Positions 1 to 6,639 of a stretch of DNA of 12,669 nt are shown piece by piece. Every line of letters starts with the position of its first letter. Position 1 is the first letter of the stretch. Source of the DNA: Methanobacteriota archaeon (GTDB lineage Archaea > Thermoplasmatota > E2 > DHVEG-1); assembly GCA_026394435.1 (NCBI GenBank), contig JAPKYG010000123.1, forward strand, positions 1 to 12,669. Direction: 5' to 3'. The notes under the pieces are model-generated. The model was not told where the DNA came from and did not search any database. It saw only the letters and a list, made by a program, of their open reading frames with translations. Made by a program: the position numbers and the translations under genes.

Positions 1-117
1 GGGTATGCCCTTATGACGCCACTTGTGTTTTTCTTACTAGCACAAAATGCCTTTGCATCAGCAATAAAACAAGAGATACAATGGGCTGGACGAACCTATA
101 AAAAACCAAAAAATTAA
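1..117 (+). CDS. C-terminal end of probable family 2 glycosyltransferase (partial)
   Basis: The window opens inside a reading frame of 38 codons ending in TAA at 115-117. It shows a hydrophobic stretch (LVFFLLAQNAF), then a basic tail with the motif IQWAGRTY and a KKPKN end. A hydrophobic helix followed by a W-x-GR-x-Y element near the end is typical of membrane-associated family 2 glycosyltransferases that transfer sugars to lipid or polyisoprenoid carriers (established pattern). The catalytic GT-A domain lies outside the window, so donor and acceptor cannot be named. The gene is read in the same direction as the channel gene 104 bp downstream. Other membrane enzymes with a basic tail cannot be excluded. 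Confidence 0.5.
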   Translation, partial: GYALMTPLVFFLLAQNAFASAIKQEIQWAGRTYKKPKN

Positions 118-126
118 CAAAACTAC

Positions 127-137
127 AATATATTTTT
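127..137 (+). promoter_or_regulatory. Possible TATA-type promoter for the channel gene
   Basis: AATATATTTTT lies in the 104-bp gap before the channel gene and would place transcription start near 157, leaving a leader of about 65 nt. A second AT-rich box (TTTTAAAA, 192-199, preceded by CAGAAAA) would start transcription at about the ATG, which fits poorly with the ribosome site at 211-216. Neither is compelling. The same T-run could end the upstream transcript. Confidence 0.25.
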
Positions 138-221
138 CCCAGTTTATTCGTGTTCAAATCTTTTCATCTGAACGTTATTTTTACAGAAAATTTTTAAAAC
201 AATTATTTATGTGAGGTTTAC

Positions 222-1169
222 ATGCGTACGACAAGAATCTCGGCCATATTCCTTTTCTTCTTAGTTTGCTCGCTCGTCTTTTCAGCGATAAACACTACAG
301 CACAAGAAGAGCACCTTGTAAATGATAACACCACAATCAACGTTGGAATCTATGTTATCTCCATAGGGAACTTTGAGTTCACGAAAGGAACATACGTTCT
401 TGATTTTTATTTGATGTTTCAGTGGGAGAACCAAAACATCTCACCAATGGGTTTTGAATTCATGAACGGTCGGGCGACCTCGAAAGAAAAAATCTATGAT
501 GTACGAACCAACAGCACATCCGAAGTGTGGTACCGTGTTCAAGCAAGCCTGTTCATCACCCCGGAATTCAACAAATATCCCTTTGATTCTCAAGATTTAA
601 AGATCATCGTAGAGGATTCAACATTCAACATCTCCACAGTAACGTATTCACCGATGACAGACGTACTGGGTGTTGACGGGCAGTTCCGAATCGCAGGGTG
701 GACGATCCAATCATATAACACGAATGTCTCCATCCATGAGTATCCCTGGGGTGAAGAATATTCCCAACTCACCTACACCATTAAACTAGAACGAGATGCT
801 GGGCTAACCGCAGCAAAACTATTACTGCCACCTATCATCTTCTGCATTGTCTCTGGGCTTTCGTTCTTCTTTAAAGCAGATAAAATCACTCATAGACTTG
901 GTCTTGGAACAAGTATGCTGATCTCCGCGGTGATGTTCCATCTCAGTCAAACCTCAGCTCTGCCTCCACTACCCTCATTCATTCTTATTGATAAAATCAT
1001 GATCGCGGTCTATGCATTCCTCGCATCATCGCTCTTTGCGACCACACTCATCTATATCGATGATGAATACTGGAAAGACGTGGATTACACAAAAACCGTA
1101 AACAGAACTGGTGGAGCCTTGACAATAATTCTGCCATTTCTTATATTTGGATTGCTCTATTTCTTCTAA
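222..1169 (+). CDS. Pentameric ligand-gated ion channel (Cys-loop receptor family, prokaryotic type)
   Basis: A 315-aa membrane channel subunit expected to form homopentamers gated by an extracellular ligand or proton, as in GLIC and ELIC (family knowledge). Residues 1-28 form a signal peptide (hydrophobic core, AQ-EE cleavage region). Residues about 30-193 are a beta-rich ligand-binding-type ectodomain containing YPFDSQDL at 119-126, the hallmark of the Cys-loop region; as in other prokaryotic members the disulfide cysteines are absent. Helices follow: M1 about 197-217 with the LLPP element, M2 about 224-246 (pore), M3 about 253-279, a short cytoplasmic loop, and M4 about 299-315 at the very end. 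Length matches GLIC/ELIC-like proteins. The ATG at 222 is supported by GTGAGG at 211-216. The ectodomain has five N-x-S/T sequons (N36, N72, N97, N136, N168). Gating ligand is unknown. The preceding gene looks like a glycosyltransferase; the following genes converge. Confidence 0.92.
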   Translation: MRTTRISAIFLFFLVCSLVFSAINTTAQEEHLVNDNTTINVGIYVISIGNFEFTKGTYVLDFYLMFQWENQNISPMGFEFMNGRATSKEKIYDVRTNSTSEVWYRVQASLFITPEFNKYPFDSQDLKIIVEDSTFNISTVTYSPMTDVLGVDGQFRIAGWTIQSYNTNVSIHEYPWGEEYSQLTYTIKLERDAGLTAAKLLLPPIIFCIVSGLSFFFKADKITHRLGLGTSMLISAVMFHLSQTSALPPLPSFILIDKIMIAVYAFLASSLFATTLIYIDDEYWKDVDYTKTVNRTGGALTIILPFLIFGLLYFF

Positions 1170-1187
1170 CACCAATGCAAGAGATGA

Positions 1188-1197
1188 TTTTTTATTT
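1188..1197 (+). terminator. T-rich terminator after the channel gene
   Basis: TTTTTTATTT begins 18 bp after the channel stop, in the 29-bp gap before the convergent ZIP gene stop. Archaeal transcription often ends at such T-tracts without a hairpin. No clear hairpin precedes it. Confidence 0.45.
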
Positions 1198-1198
1198 C

Positions 1199-1978
1199 CT
1201 ACAGTATAAAAAGACTCGCTGCCATGAGAGCCATTCCTAAGATAAATCCAAGAATAACGGTATGACTATGACCATAGCGATGTGCCATCGGAAGTAGCTC
1301 ATCTATGGAGATGTACACCATGATTCCTGCGACAAATGCTAGCAACGAAGAAAGTAGAGCGGGAGATAAAAACGGCAGAAGGATAACAAATCCAATCACT
1401 GCACCAACAGGCTCTGCTAAACCAGCTAAAAACGAGTATCGGAATGCCTTCTTTCTATCACCGGTGGCATAAAAAATCGGCACAGAAACCGAAATACCCT
1501 CAGGGATATTATGGATCGCTATCGCAAGGGCTATAATTACTCCGAGTCGTACATCACTCAGCGTCGTTCCAAATGTAGACAGTCCCTCAGGAAAGTTATG
1601 AATCGCGATAGCCAGTGCCGTAAACAATCCGGTTCGCAGTAGGGTCTTATCTACTTTCACGGTAAGGACATCAGGCATCTCTTTGTAATGATGAGGGTTC
1701 CGTGATTCAGGAATCATCATATCGATGAGTGCGATAAGCAATATCCCAACGAAAAACACAATAACACTGGTGAATTGTCCGACTGTTATTACTGCTCTCG
1801 GTAAAAGTTCAACAAAGGAGACATAGATCATCACACCAGCGGAAAAACCTAACGAGAACGAAAGGTAAATCGTCTTTGGTTTCTTGATAAAATACGCAAT
1901 AAGACTGCCAATGCCGGTCGAAAGGCCCGCTAGGAGCGTGAGGAAGAACGCAAAAATGACTTGCTGTGATAACTCCAT
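1199..1978 (-). CDS. zupT: ZIP-family divalent metal transporter (ZupT-like)
   Basis: A 259-aa polytopic membrane protein, close to the length of bacterial ZupT. It imports divalent cations such as Zn, Mn or Fe(II) into the cytoplasm (family role). Helix 4 carries HNFPEG (127-132) and helix 5 carries HNIPEG (156-161), the paired binuclear metal site motifs of ZIP transporters. An AEP motif (188-190) follows in the next helix, and ELLP occurs at both 57-60 and 227-230, consistent with the internal symmetry of the family. A short His-containing loop (HHYKE, 96-100) lies between helices 3 and 4. ATG at 1978 is preceded by AAGAGGT at good spacing. It follows the radical SAM gene by 15 bp and is likely the last gene of the uvr transcript. 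Substrate metal is not deducible from sequence. Confidence 0.9.
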   Translation of the reverse strand: MELSQQVIFAFFLTLLAGLSTGIGSLIAYFIKKPKTIYLSFSLGFSAGVMIYVSFVELLPRAVITVGQFTSVIVFFVGILLIALIDMMIPESRNPHHYKEMPDVLTVKVDKTLLRTGLFTALAIAIHNFPEGLSTFGTTLSDVRLGVIIALAIAIHNIPEGISVSVPIFYATGDRKKAFRYSFLAGLAEPVGAVIGFVILLPFLSPALLSSLLAFVAGIMVYISIDELLPMAHRYGHSHTVILGFILGMALMAASLFIL

Positions 1979-1993
1979 ACTTACCTCTTATGT

Positions 1994-3121
1994 TCATCCT
2001 TTTAATAATTGTTCGTAAAACGTTGAACTGCCGGTGTTTAGTATCTCCCGAATAATATTTTCTGTTGTTTTCCCAACACCTTTGATGGTATCTAACTTAT
2101 TAAGCATTGTTGACAATGGTTCTTGTACTTGTGAAAGCGAATACGCAGCATATCCAAACGGTGATTTTTTCCCTTCAAGTTTCAATAAAAAATCAAGATG
2201 CTCCAATATCACGATTACCAAATCGTTTTCACTGAGTATATCCTTAAAAAGTTCCGGCGGGATTCGCTTCGGTATCTTGTACTGTTTCATGAGAGTATTA
2301 AAAGTCTGATGTAGTTGCGAATAATAATCTGGTATCGCTTCTCCCCATTTGCTACCTTGGTAAATCATTTGATATTCTAACACGAGTTTTGGATAATACT
2401 GCTGAAGCACATTCAAAAAATATTCTTTTTGTTTTCCTTCTTTCAGTGTCATCCCGCCAAAGATTATAAAATCCACTCCAACATCCTGCGCATCCTGAAT
2501 TGTTTTCTCCATCACTTCCTTTGTATCAGTAATAAAAGGGATAACAGGCAACAGAAACATACCACAAGCGATGCCTTCGTCTTTAAAAAAAGAAATGGTT
2601 TCAAGGCGCTTGCGTGATGAAGGAACACCAGGCTCAAATATCCTACTCAGCTTCTCATCAGTTGAAGAAAAACTAAAACTCACAATCGCCCTACTATTTT
2701 CATTGATCTTTTTAAGAATATCAACATCTCGTTTCACTAGTGTTGACTTTGTGAAAATATGAACAGGGAATTTTTTTTCAGAAAGAAGCGCAAGCGTTTT
2801 ACGGGTCAACTCGTATTTCTCTTCAACTGGCTGATAGCTATCACCGACACCCCCACCAACCATAACATACCCGCGTTTGAACGGGGTACGTTTTCGTTTT
2901 GGATCTAACTCCCGACGTAAAACTTCCAAGGCATTGATCTTCACCGCGACATCGCTGCCAAACTCACCTTCGACATAGTATCCTTCTGCTCGGCCATCAC
3001 AATAGACACAATTATGCGTGCAACCTCGATAGAGATTCATATTATATCTTGAGAGAAACCATGAATCGATTTTCTTATGTTTACGAAGAATCGATTTTGC
3101 TTCAATCTCCTTAACGACCAT
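1994..3121 (-). CDS. Radical SAM protein, spore photoproduct lyase-like (COG1533 type), with C-terminal helix-hairpin-helix motif
   Basis: A 375-aa predicted radical SAM enzyme that binds a [4Fe-4S] cluster and cleaves S-adenosylmethionine. CTHNCVYC (C34, C38, C41) gives the cluster cysteines, preceded by NLYRG. A glycine-rich GGGVGD (89-94) with YQPVEEKYELTR nearby matches the SPL/'DNA repair photolyase' family pattern (family knowledge). A TIM-barrel-like region runs to about 250. The tail contains LDTIKGVGKTTENI (343-356), a helix-hairpin-helix motif of the nonspecific DNA-binding type. The ATG at 3121 is chosen because GGTGGAGG sits just upstream; a longer reading from TTG at 3142 would put that site inside the gene. 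It lies 33 bp after uvrB and 15 bp before the ZIP gene. Position in a repair operon plus HhH suggests a DNA substrate, but the reaction is not shown. Confidence 0.85.
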   Translation of the reverse strand: MVVKEIEAKSILRKHKKIDSWFLSRYNMNLYRGCTHNCVYCDGRAEGYYVEGEFGSDVAVKINALEVLRRELDPKRKRTPFKRGYVMVGGGVGDSYQPVEEKYELTRKTLALLSEKKFPVHIFTKSTLVKRDVDILKKINENSRAIVSFSFSSTDEKLSRIFEPGVPSSRKRLETISFFKDEGIACGMFLLPVIPFITDTKEVMEKTIQDAQDVGVDFIIFGGMTLKEGKQKEYFLNVLQQYYPKLVLEYQMIYQGSKWGEAIPDYYSQLHQTFNTLMKQYKIPKRIPPELFKDILSENDLVIVILEHLDFLLKLEGKKSPFGYAAYSLSQVQEPLSTMLNKLDTIKGVGKTTENIIREILNTGSSTFYEQLLKG

Positions 3122-3154
3122 AACCTCCACCAACCACCTCAAACATGATATGTC

Positions 3155-5092
3155 CTATACGTTCTTCATAATTGTTTGTTTCAGTTTCGTGATTCGGTCA
3201 CGTAATGCAATCGCTTTTTCAAAATCAAGGTTGTCCGCAGCGTTACGCATCTCTTGTTCCAAATTCACAATAATCGCAGGGATATCCTTGCGGGGGATAT
3301 GCTTCGTATCAGTAATTTCAACTACTTTTTCTTTAATAGGTTTGACAATCGTCGTCGGAATAATGTTATGAACCTTGTTATATTCAAGCTGCAGGTTCCT
3401 TCTTCGATTTGTCTCAGCTAACGCTTTCTGAATCGAATCTGTCATCACATCCGCATACAACACAACCTTTGAGTTCACATTTCGAGCGGCCCGGCCAATA
3501 ATCTGAATTAGGCTGCGCTCATCACGTAAAAATCCTTCCTTGTCAGCATCAAAGATCCCAATAAATCCAACCTCGGGGATATCAATACCCTCACGTAACA
3601 GATTAATACCAACTAAAACATCGAACTTTCCAAGACGAAGTTCGCGGATAATTTCAGAACGTTCAAGAGTGTCGATCTCAGAATGAAGGTACCGTGTTTT
3701 AATTCCTTTTTCAGCAAGATATTCAGATAGTTCTTCAGCGAGTTTCTTGGTCAAGGTGTTCACCAAAATCCGATCACCTCGTTTCACGGTCGTCTGAATC
3801 TCCCCTATCAAATCATACACTTGACCTTCTATCTTCCGTACCTCAACTGGAGGATCCACAAGACCAGTCGGCCTGATGATTTGTTGAACAACTTGCTGTG
3901 ATTTCCCAAGTTCATACTCACCAGGTGTTGCTGAAACAAAAACAACGGTGCGCATATACTGTTCAAATTCTTTGAACATCAATGGTCGATTATCATACGC
4001 GCTCGGCAAACGAAACCCATAATCAATCAGCGCTTGTTTTCGAGAATAATCACCATGGTACATCCCATGAATCTGCGGAATAGTCCGATGACTCTCATCA
4101 ATAAACAACAGAAAATCATCAGGGAAATAATCAAGAAGACAGTACGGTTTCTCCCCTGGTTTTCGTCCATCAAGATGCCGCGAGTAATTCTCAATTCCTT
4201 TACAAAACCCGGTCTCCTCAATCATCTCAAGATCGTACAACGTCCGCTGCTTCAACCGATGCGCCTCCAACATCGGCAACTGAGGTAAACGTTCCTCTAG
4301 TTCTTTTTTAATCGATAAAACCGCCTGTTTCTGACTACTCTCAGGGATGACGAAATGTTTCGCAGGAAAAATGAAAAAATAATTGAGAACCTCAACCGTT
4401 TCACCGGTAACCTTATTCAACTCCTTTATCGACTCAATCTCATCACCAAACATCTCAATACGATAGATGTTATGATAGTACCCAGGGATCACATCAATCG
4501 TATCACCCTTCACACGGAACCGCCCTGGTTGAAGCTCGGAATCATTCCGCTCATATTGAATCTCAAGTAATCTTTTCAACAACTCATTTCGCTGGACGTG
4601 CTGTCCCTTACGGATTTCAAATCCTAACCCCTGATACTCACGAGGATTACCCACGTTATAAATACAAGATACGGAGGCGACAATAATCACATCACGCCGT
4701 GAAAGTAACGAGGCGGTAGAGGCCAGTCGCATCTGCTCAAGTTTCGGGTTCACATCTGCATCTTTCTCAATATACAAATCCTTCTGCGGAAGATACGACT
4801 CAGGTTGATAATAATCATAATACGAAACAAAATACTCGACACGATTCTCCGGGAAAAACTCTTTAAACTCGCTATACAGCTGCGCAGCAAGGGTTTTATT
4901 GTGAGCAATCACGAGAGCTGGTCGCTGAAGGTGGTTGATTACTTGAGCCATCGTGTAGGTTTTACCAGATCCTGTAACTCCCAGCAATGTTTGTGCACTA
5001 TATTTTTTGATGATGCCGTCCACTACCTGTTTGATCGCTTGCGGTTGCGATCCATTTGGCGTCAGAGTTGAAGTTAGTTTAAATGCGGTCAT
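3155..5092 (-). CDS. uvrB: Excinuclease ABC subunit B (UvrB)
   Basis: A 645-aa DNA damage verification helicase of nucleotide excision repair; it is loaded by UvrA, then recruits UvrC. Walker A GVTGSGKT at 38-45; the damage-probing beta-hairpin with SYYDYYQPESYLP at 90-102; Walker B IDESH at 331-335; SATPG at 387-391; GINLLREGIDIPEV at 495-508; and QIIGRAARN at 530-538, all in the order of superfamily 2 helicase motifs. The C-terminal UVR domain (about 606-640, LEQEMRNAADNLDFEKA) is the UvrC contact. Length is slightly below bacterial UvrB. ATG overlaps the uvrC stop as ATGA, so translation is probably coupled. GAGAG lies only 1-2 nt before the ATG and AAGGA about 15 nt before it, so coupling may matter more than an independent ribosome site. 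Stop is TAG. Confidence 0.98.
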   Translation of the reverse strand: MTAFKLTSTLTPNGSQPQAIKQVVDGIIKKYSAQTLLGVTGSGKTYTMAQVINHLQRPALVIAHNKTLAAQLYSEFKEFFPENRVEYFVSYYDYYQPESYLPQKDLYIEKDADVNPKLEQMRLASTASLLSRRDVIIVASVSCIYNVGNPREYQGLGFEIRKGQHVQRNELLKRLLEIQYERNDSELQPGRFRVKGDTIDVIPGYYHNIYRIEMFGDEIESIKELNKVTGETVEVLNYFFIFPAKHFVIPESSQKQAVLSIKKELEERLPQLPMLEAHRLKQRTLYDLEMIEETGFCKGIENYSRHLDGRKPGEKPYCLLDYFPDDFLLFIDESHRTIPQIHGMYHGDYSRKQALIDYGFRLPSAYDNRPLMFKEFEQYMRTVVFVSATPGEYELGKSQQVVQQIIRPTGLVDPPVEVRKIEGQVYDLIGEIQTTVKRGDRILVNTLTKKLAEELSEYLAEKGIKTRYLHSEIDTLERSEIIRELRLGKFDVLVGINLLREGIDIPEVGFIGIFDADKEGFLRDERSLIQIIGRAARNVNSKVVLYADVMTDSIQKALAETNRRRNLQLEYNKVHNIIPTTIVKPIKEKVVEITDTKHIPRKDIPAIIVNLEQEMRNAADNLDFEKAIALRDRITKLKQTIMKNV

Positions 5093-6639
5093 GCTCTCAG
5101 TTTTTTTTTCCTTAATAACCGATTATAGGATATCGCAAATCGATGTGCTTCATCACGAATTTCCTGGATAAACAGCAAGGCTTTTTCCTTTTTTGCGAGA
5201 CGCACCGACTGACTACTCCCAGGAAGATAAATTTCTTCAAACTGTTTTGCAATGGAAATAACTGGAATTTTTACATCAAGTTTTTCAAGTTCATGCACCG
5301 TGCTGTTGAGTTGCCCTCGCCCGCCGTCGATTATAATGAGATGAGGCATTTCAGCATGCTCTTGTTTTAACCGGGTGTAGCGTCGTCGCACCACTTCTGC
5401 GATCGCCGCAACATCATCAACCCCAACAACCGTACGTACCCTGAACCGCCGATAGTTACTCTTATCCGGTTTCCCTTTTCTAAACTGTACCATCGACCCA
5501 ACCGTCGATGTCCCGGAGAGATGCGAGATATCAAAGCATTCGATGACGAAGGGTGTTTCCTGCAGTTGAAGTCGTTTCTGCAGCTCATCTACCTTGGTAA
5601 TGTCAGCGAAGAAAGATATCTCGATGTTTTTTTTCACCAAATCCAGGAGTTGTTTTTTTGCTCCTTTCTGCGGCACGAGAACATGAACTCGTTTCTTTCG
5701 CTTCTGTTCAAGAAATGATATGATCGACTCGGTTAACTTAATTGGGACAATCACTTCTTTAGGGACTGGGTTTTCCGAGTAGTATTGCACGATGAATTCC
5801 TCTAAAAAATCATCGTTATACTCAAAGACATACTCGTTTTTATTGGACAATGTTCCTTTGGAGATGGTAAACAACATCAGGTATACGATCCCCTCTCGCA
5901 TCATGTAGTTGATGATGTCTTCATCATAGGTTTGTTGCCGTTGCATGTTTTGATGTTCCTGCAAATGCTGTATCGCCATTTTTTGATTCCGAAGGATAAG
6001 AGCTTTTTCAAACTCTAACTGTTCGGATTGTTCTTTCATCGCTAGATCCATTTTTTTTATCAGTTCCCCAGATTTTCCCGAAAGAATGAGTTGTGCACTC
6101 ATGATTTTATTCGCATACTCTTCCTTTGAAACCAAACCGCCGCAGGGTGCATCACACAAACGTATATGGTAGCGGAGACAAGGCTTTTTCGGCATTTTTT
6201 TACAGGTTCGCAATGTAAACGTTCTATTCAAGAACTGATGCACATAGTCTCGTTCCTGCGCATTGACAAACGGTCCATAGAACCGCCCGTTCCCTCTCTT
6301 TTGTCGAGCAATAACGAGTCGTGGGAACTCCTCATCGGTGAGTTGGATGAACGCATAGGTTTTTGCATCCTTAAGATTAATGTTGTACTTCGGTTGATGT
6401 TTTTTAATGAGTGTGTTTTCAAGAATCAGAGCTTCAACCTCAGTATCAGTCACAAAAAATTCTACTGAGTCAAAACTATCAATGAGACAACGAGTCTTAG
6501 GGTCAACATCCTTTTTTTGAAAATAACTTTTCACGCGTTTTCTAAGATTTTTTGCTTTCCCGACATAGATAATCTTTTTATCAGCATCTCGAAAGAGATA
6601 ACATCCAGGATTTGTTGGTAATGTGGTTACGTCAAACAT
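5089..6639 (-). CDS. uvrC: Excinuclease ABC subunit C (UvrC), lacking the usual C-terminal HhH domain
   Basis: The dual-incision nuclease of excision repair, 516 aa. Residues 11-39 form the GIY-YIG nuclease domain (PGCYLF, IIYVGKAKNLRKRVKSY) for the 3' cut. Four cysteines C146, C154, C162 and C166 match the iron-sulfur-type cysteine cluster known in UvrC. A UVR domain lies at about 195-230. The RNase H-like nuclease for the 5' cut shows D370 (CFDISHLSGT), D438 (DGGRGQLN), and D496/H499 (RDEAHRFA). Bacterial UvrC normally continues for about 60-100 more residues as a tandem HhH; here the protein ends in RKKKLRA soon after the last catalytic motif. The uvrB ATG is at the stop, so no lost frame can hold the missing part. 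ATG start; overlaps uvrA by 13 bp. A weak AAGGT precedes it. Confidence 0.97.
   Translation of the reverse strand: MFDVTTLPTNPGCYLFRDADKKIIYVGKAKNLRKRVKSYFQKKDVDPKTRCLIDSFDSVEFFVTDTEVEALILENTLIKKHQPKYNINLKDAKTYAFIQLTDEEFPRLVIARQKRGNGRFYGPFVNAQERDYVHQFLNRTFTLRTCKKMPKKPCLRYHIRLCDAPCGGLVSKEEYANKIMSAQLILSGKSGELIKKMDLAMKEQSEQLEFEKALILRNQKMAIQHLQEHQNMQRQQTYDEDIINYMMREGIVYLMLFTISKGTLSNKNEYVFEYNDDFLEEFIVQYYSENPVPKEVIVPIKLTESIISFLEQKRKKRVHVLVPQKGAKKQLLDLVKKNIEISFFADITKVDELQKRLQLQETPFVIECFDISHLSGTSTVGSMVQFRKGKPDKSNYRRFRVRTVVGVDDVAAIAEVVRRRYTRLKQEHAEMPHLIIIDGGRGQLNSTVHELEKLDVKIPVISIAKQFEEIYLPGSSQSVRLAKKEKALLFIQEIRDEAHRFAISYNRLLRKKKLRA
5101..5109 (-). other. A9 homopolymer at the end of uvrC
   Basis: Nine consecutive A (T on the plus strand) encode KKK six codons before the uvrC stop. 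Reading -1 from this run gives ACT GAG AGC ATG, which is exactly the uvrB frame with no stop between. The run is seen directly; any slippage use is inference. Confidence 0.5.

Noticed and set aside
3122..3142. Upstream TTG start for the radical SAM gene
   Set aside because: The GGTGGAGG ribosome site lies downstream of the TTG and directly before ATG at 3121.
5089..5109. Frameshift or sequencing error as the cause of the short UvrC
   Set aside because: Either shifted frame leads to an early stop or straight into uvrB, and neither contains an HhH sequence.
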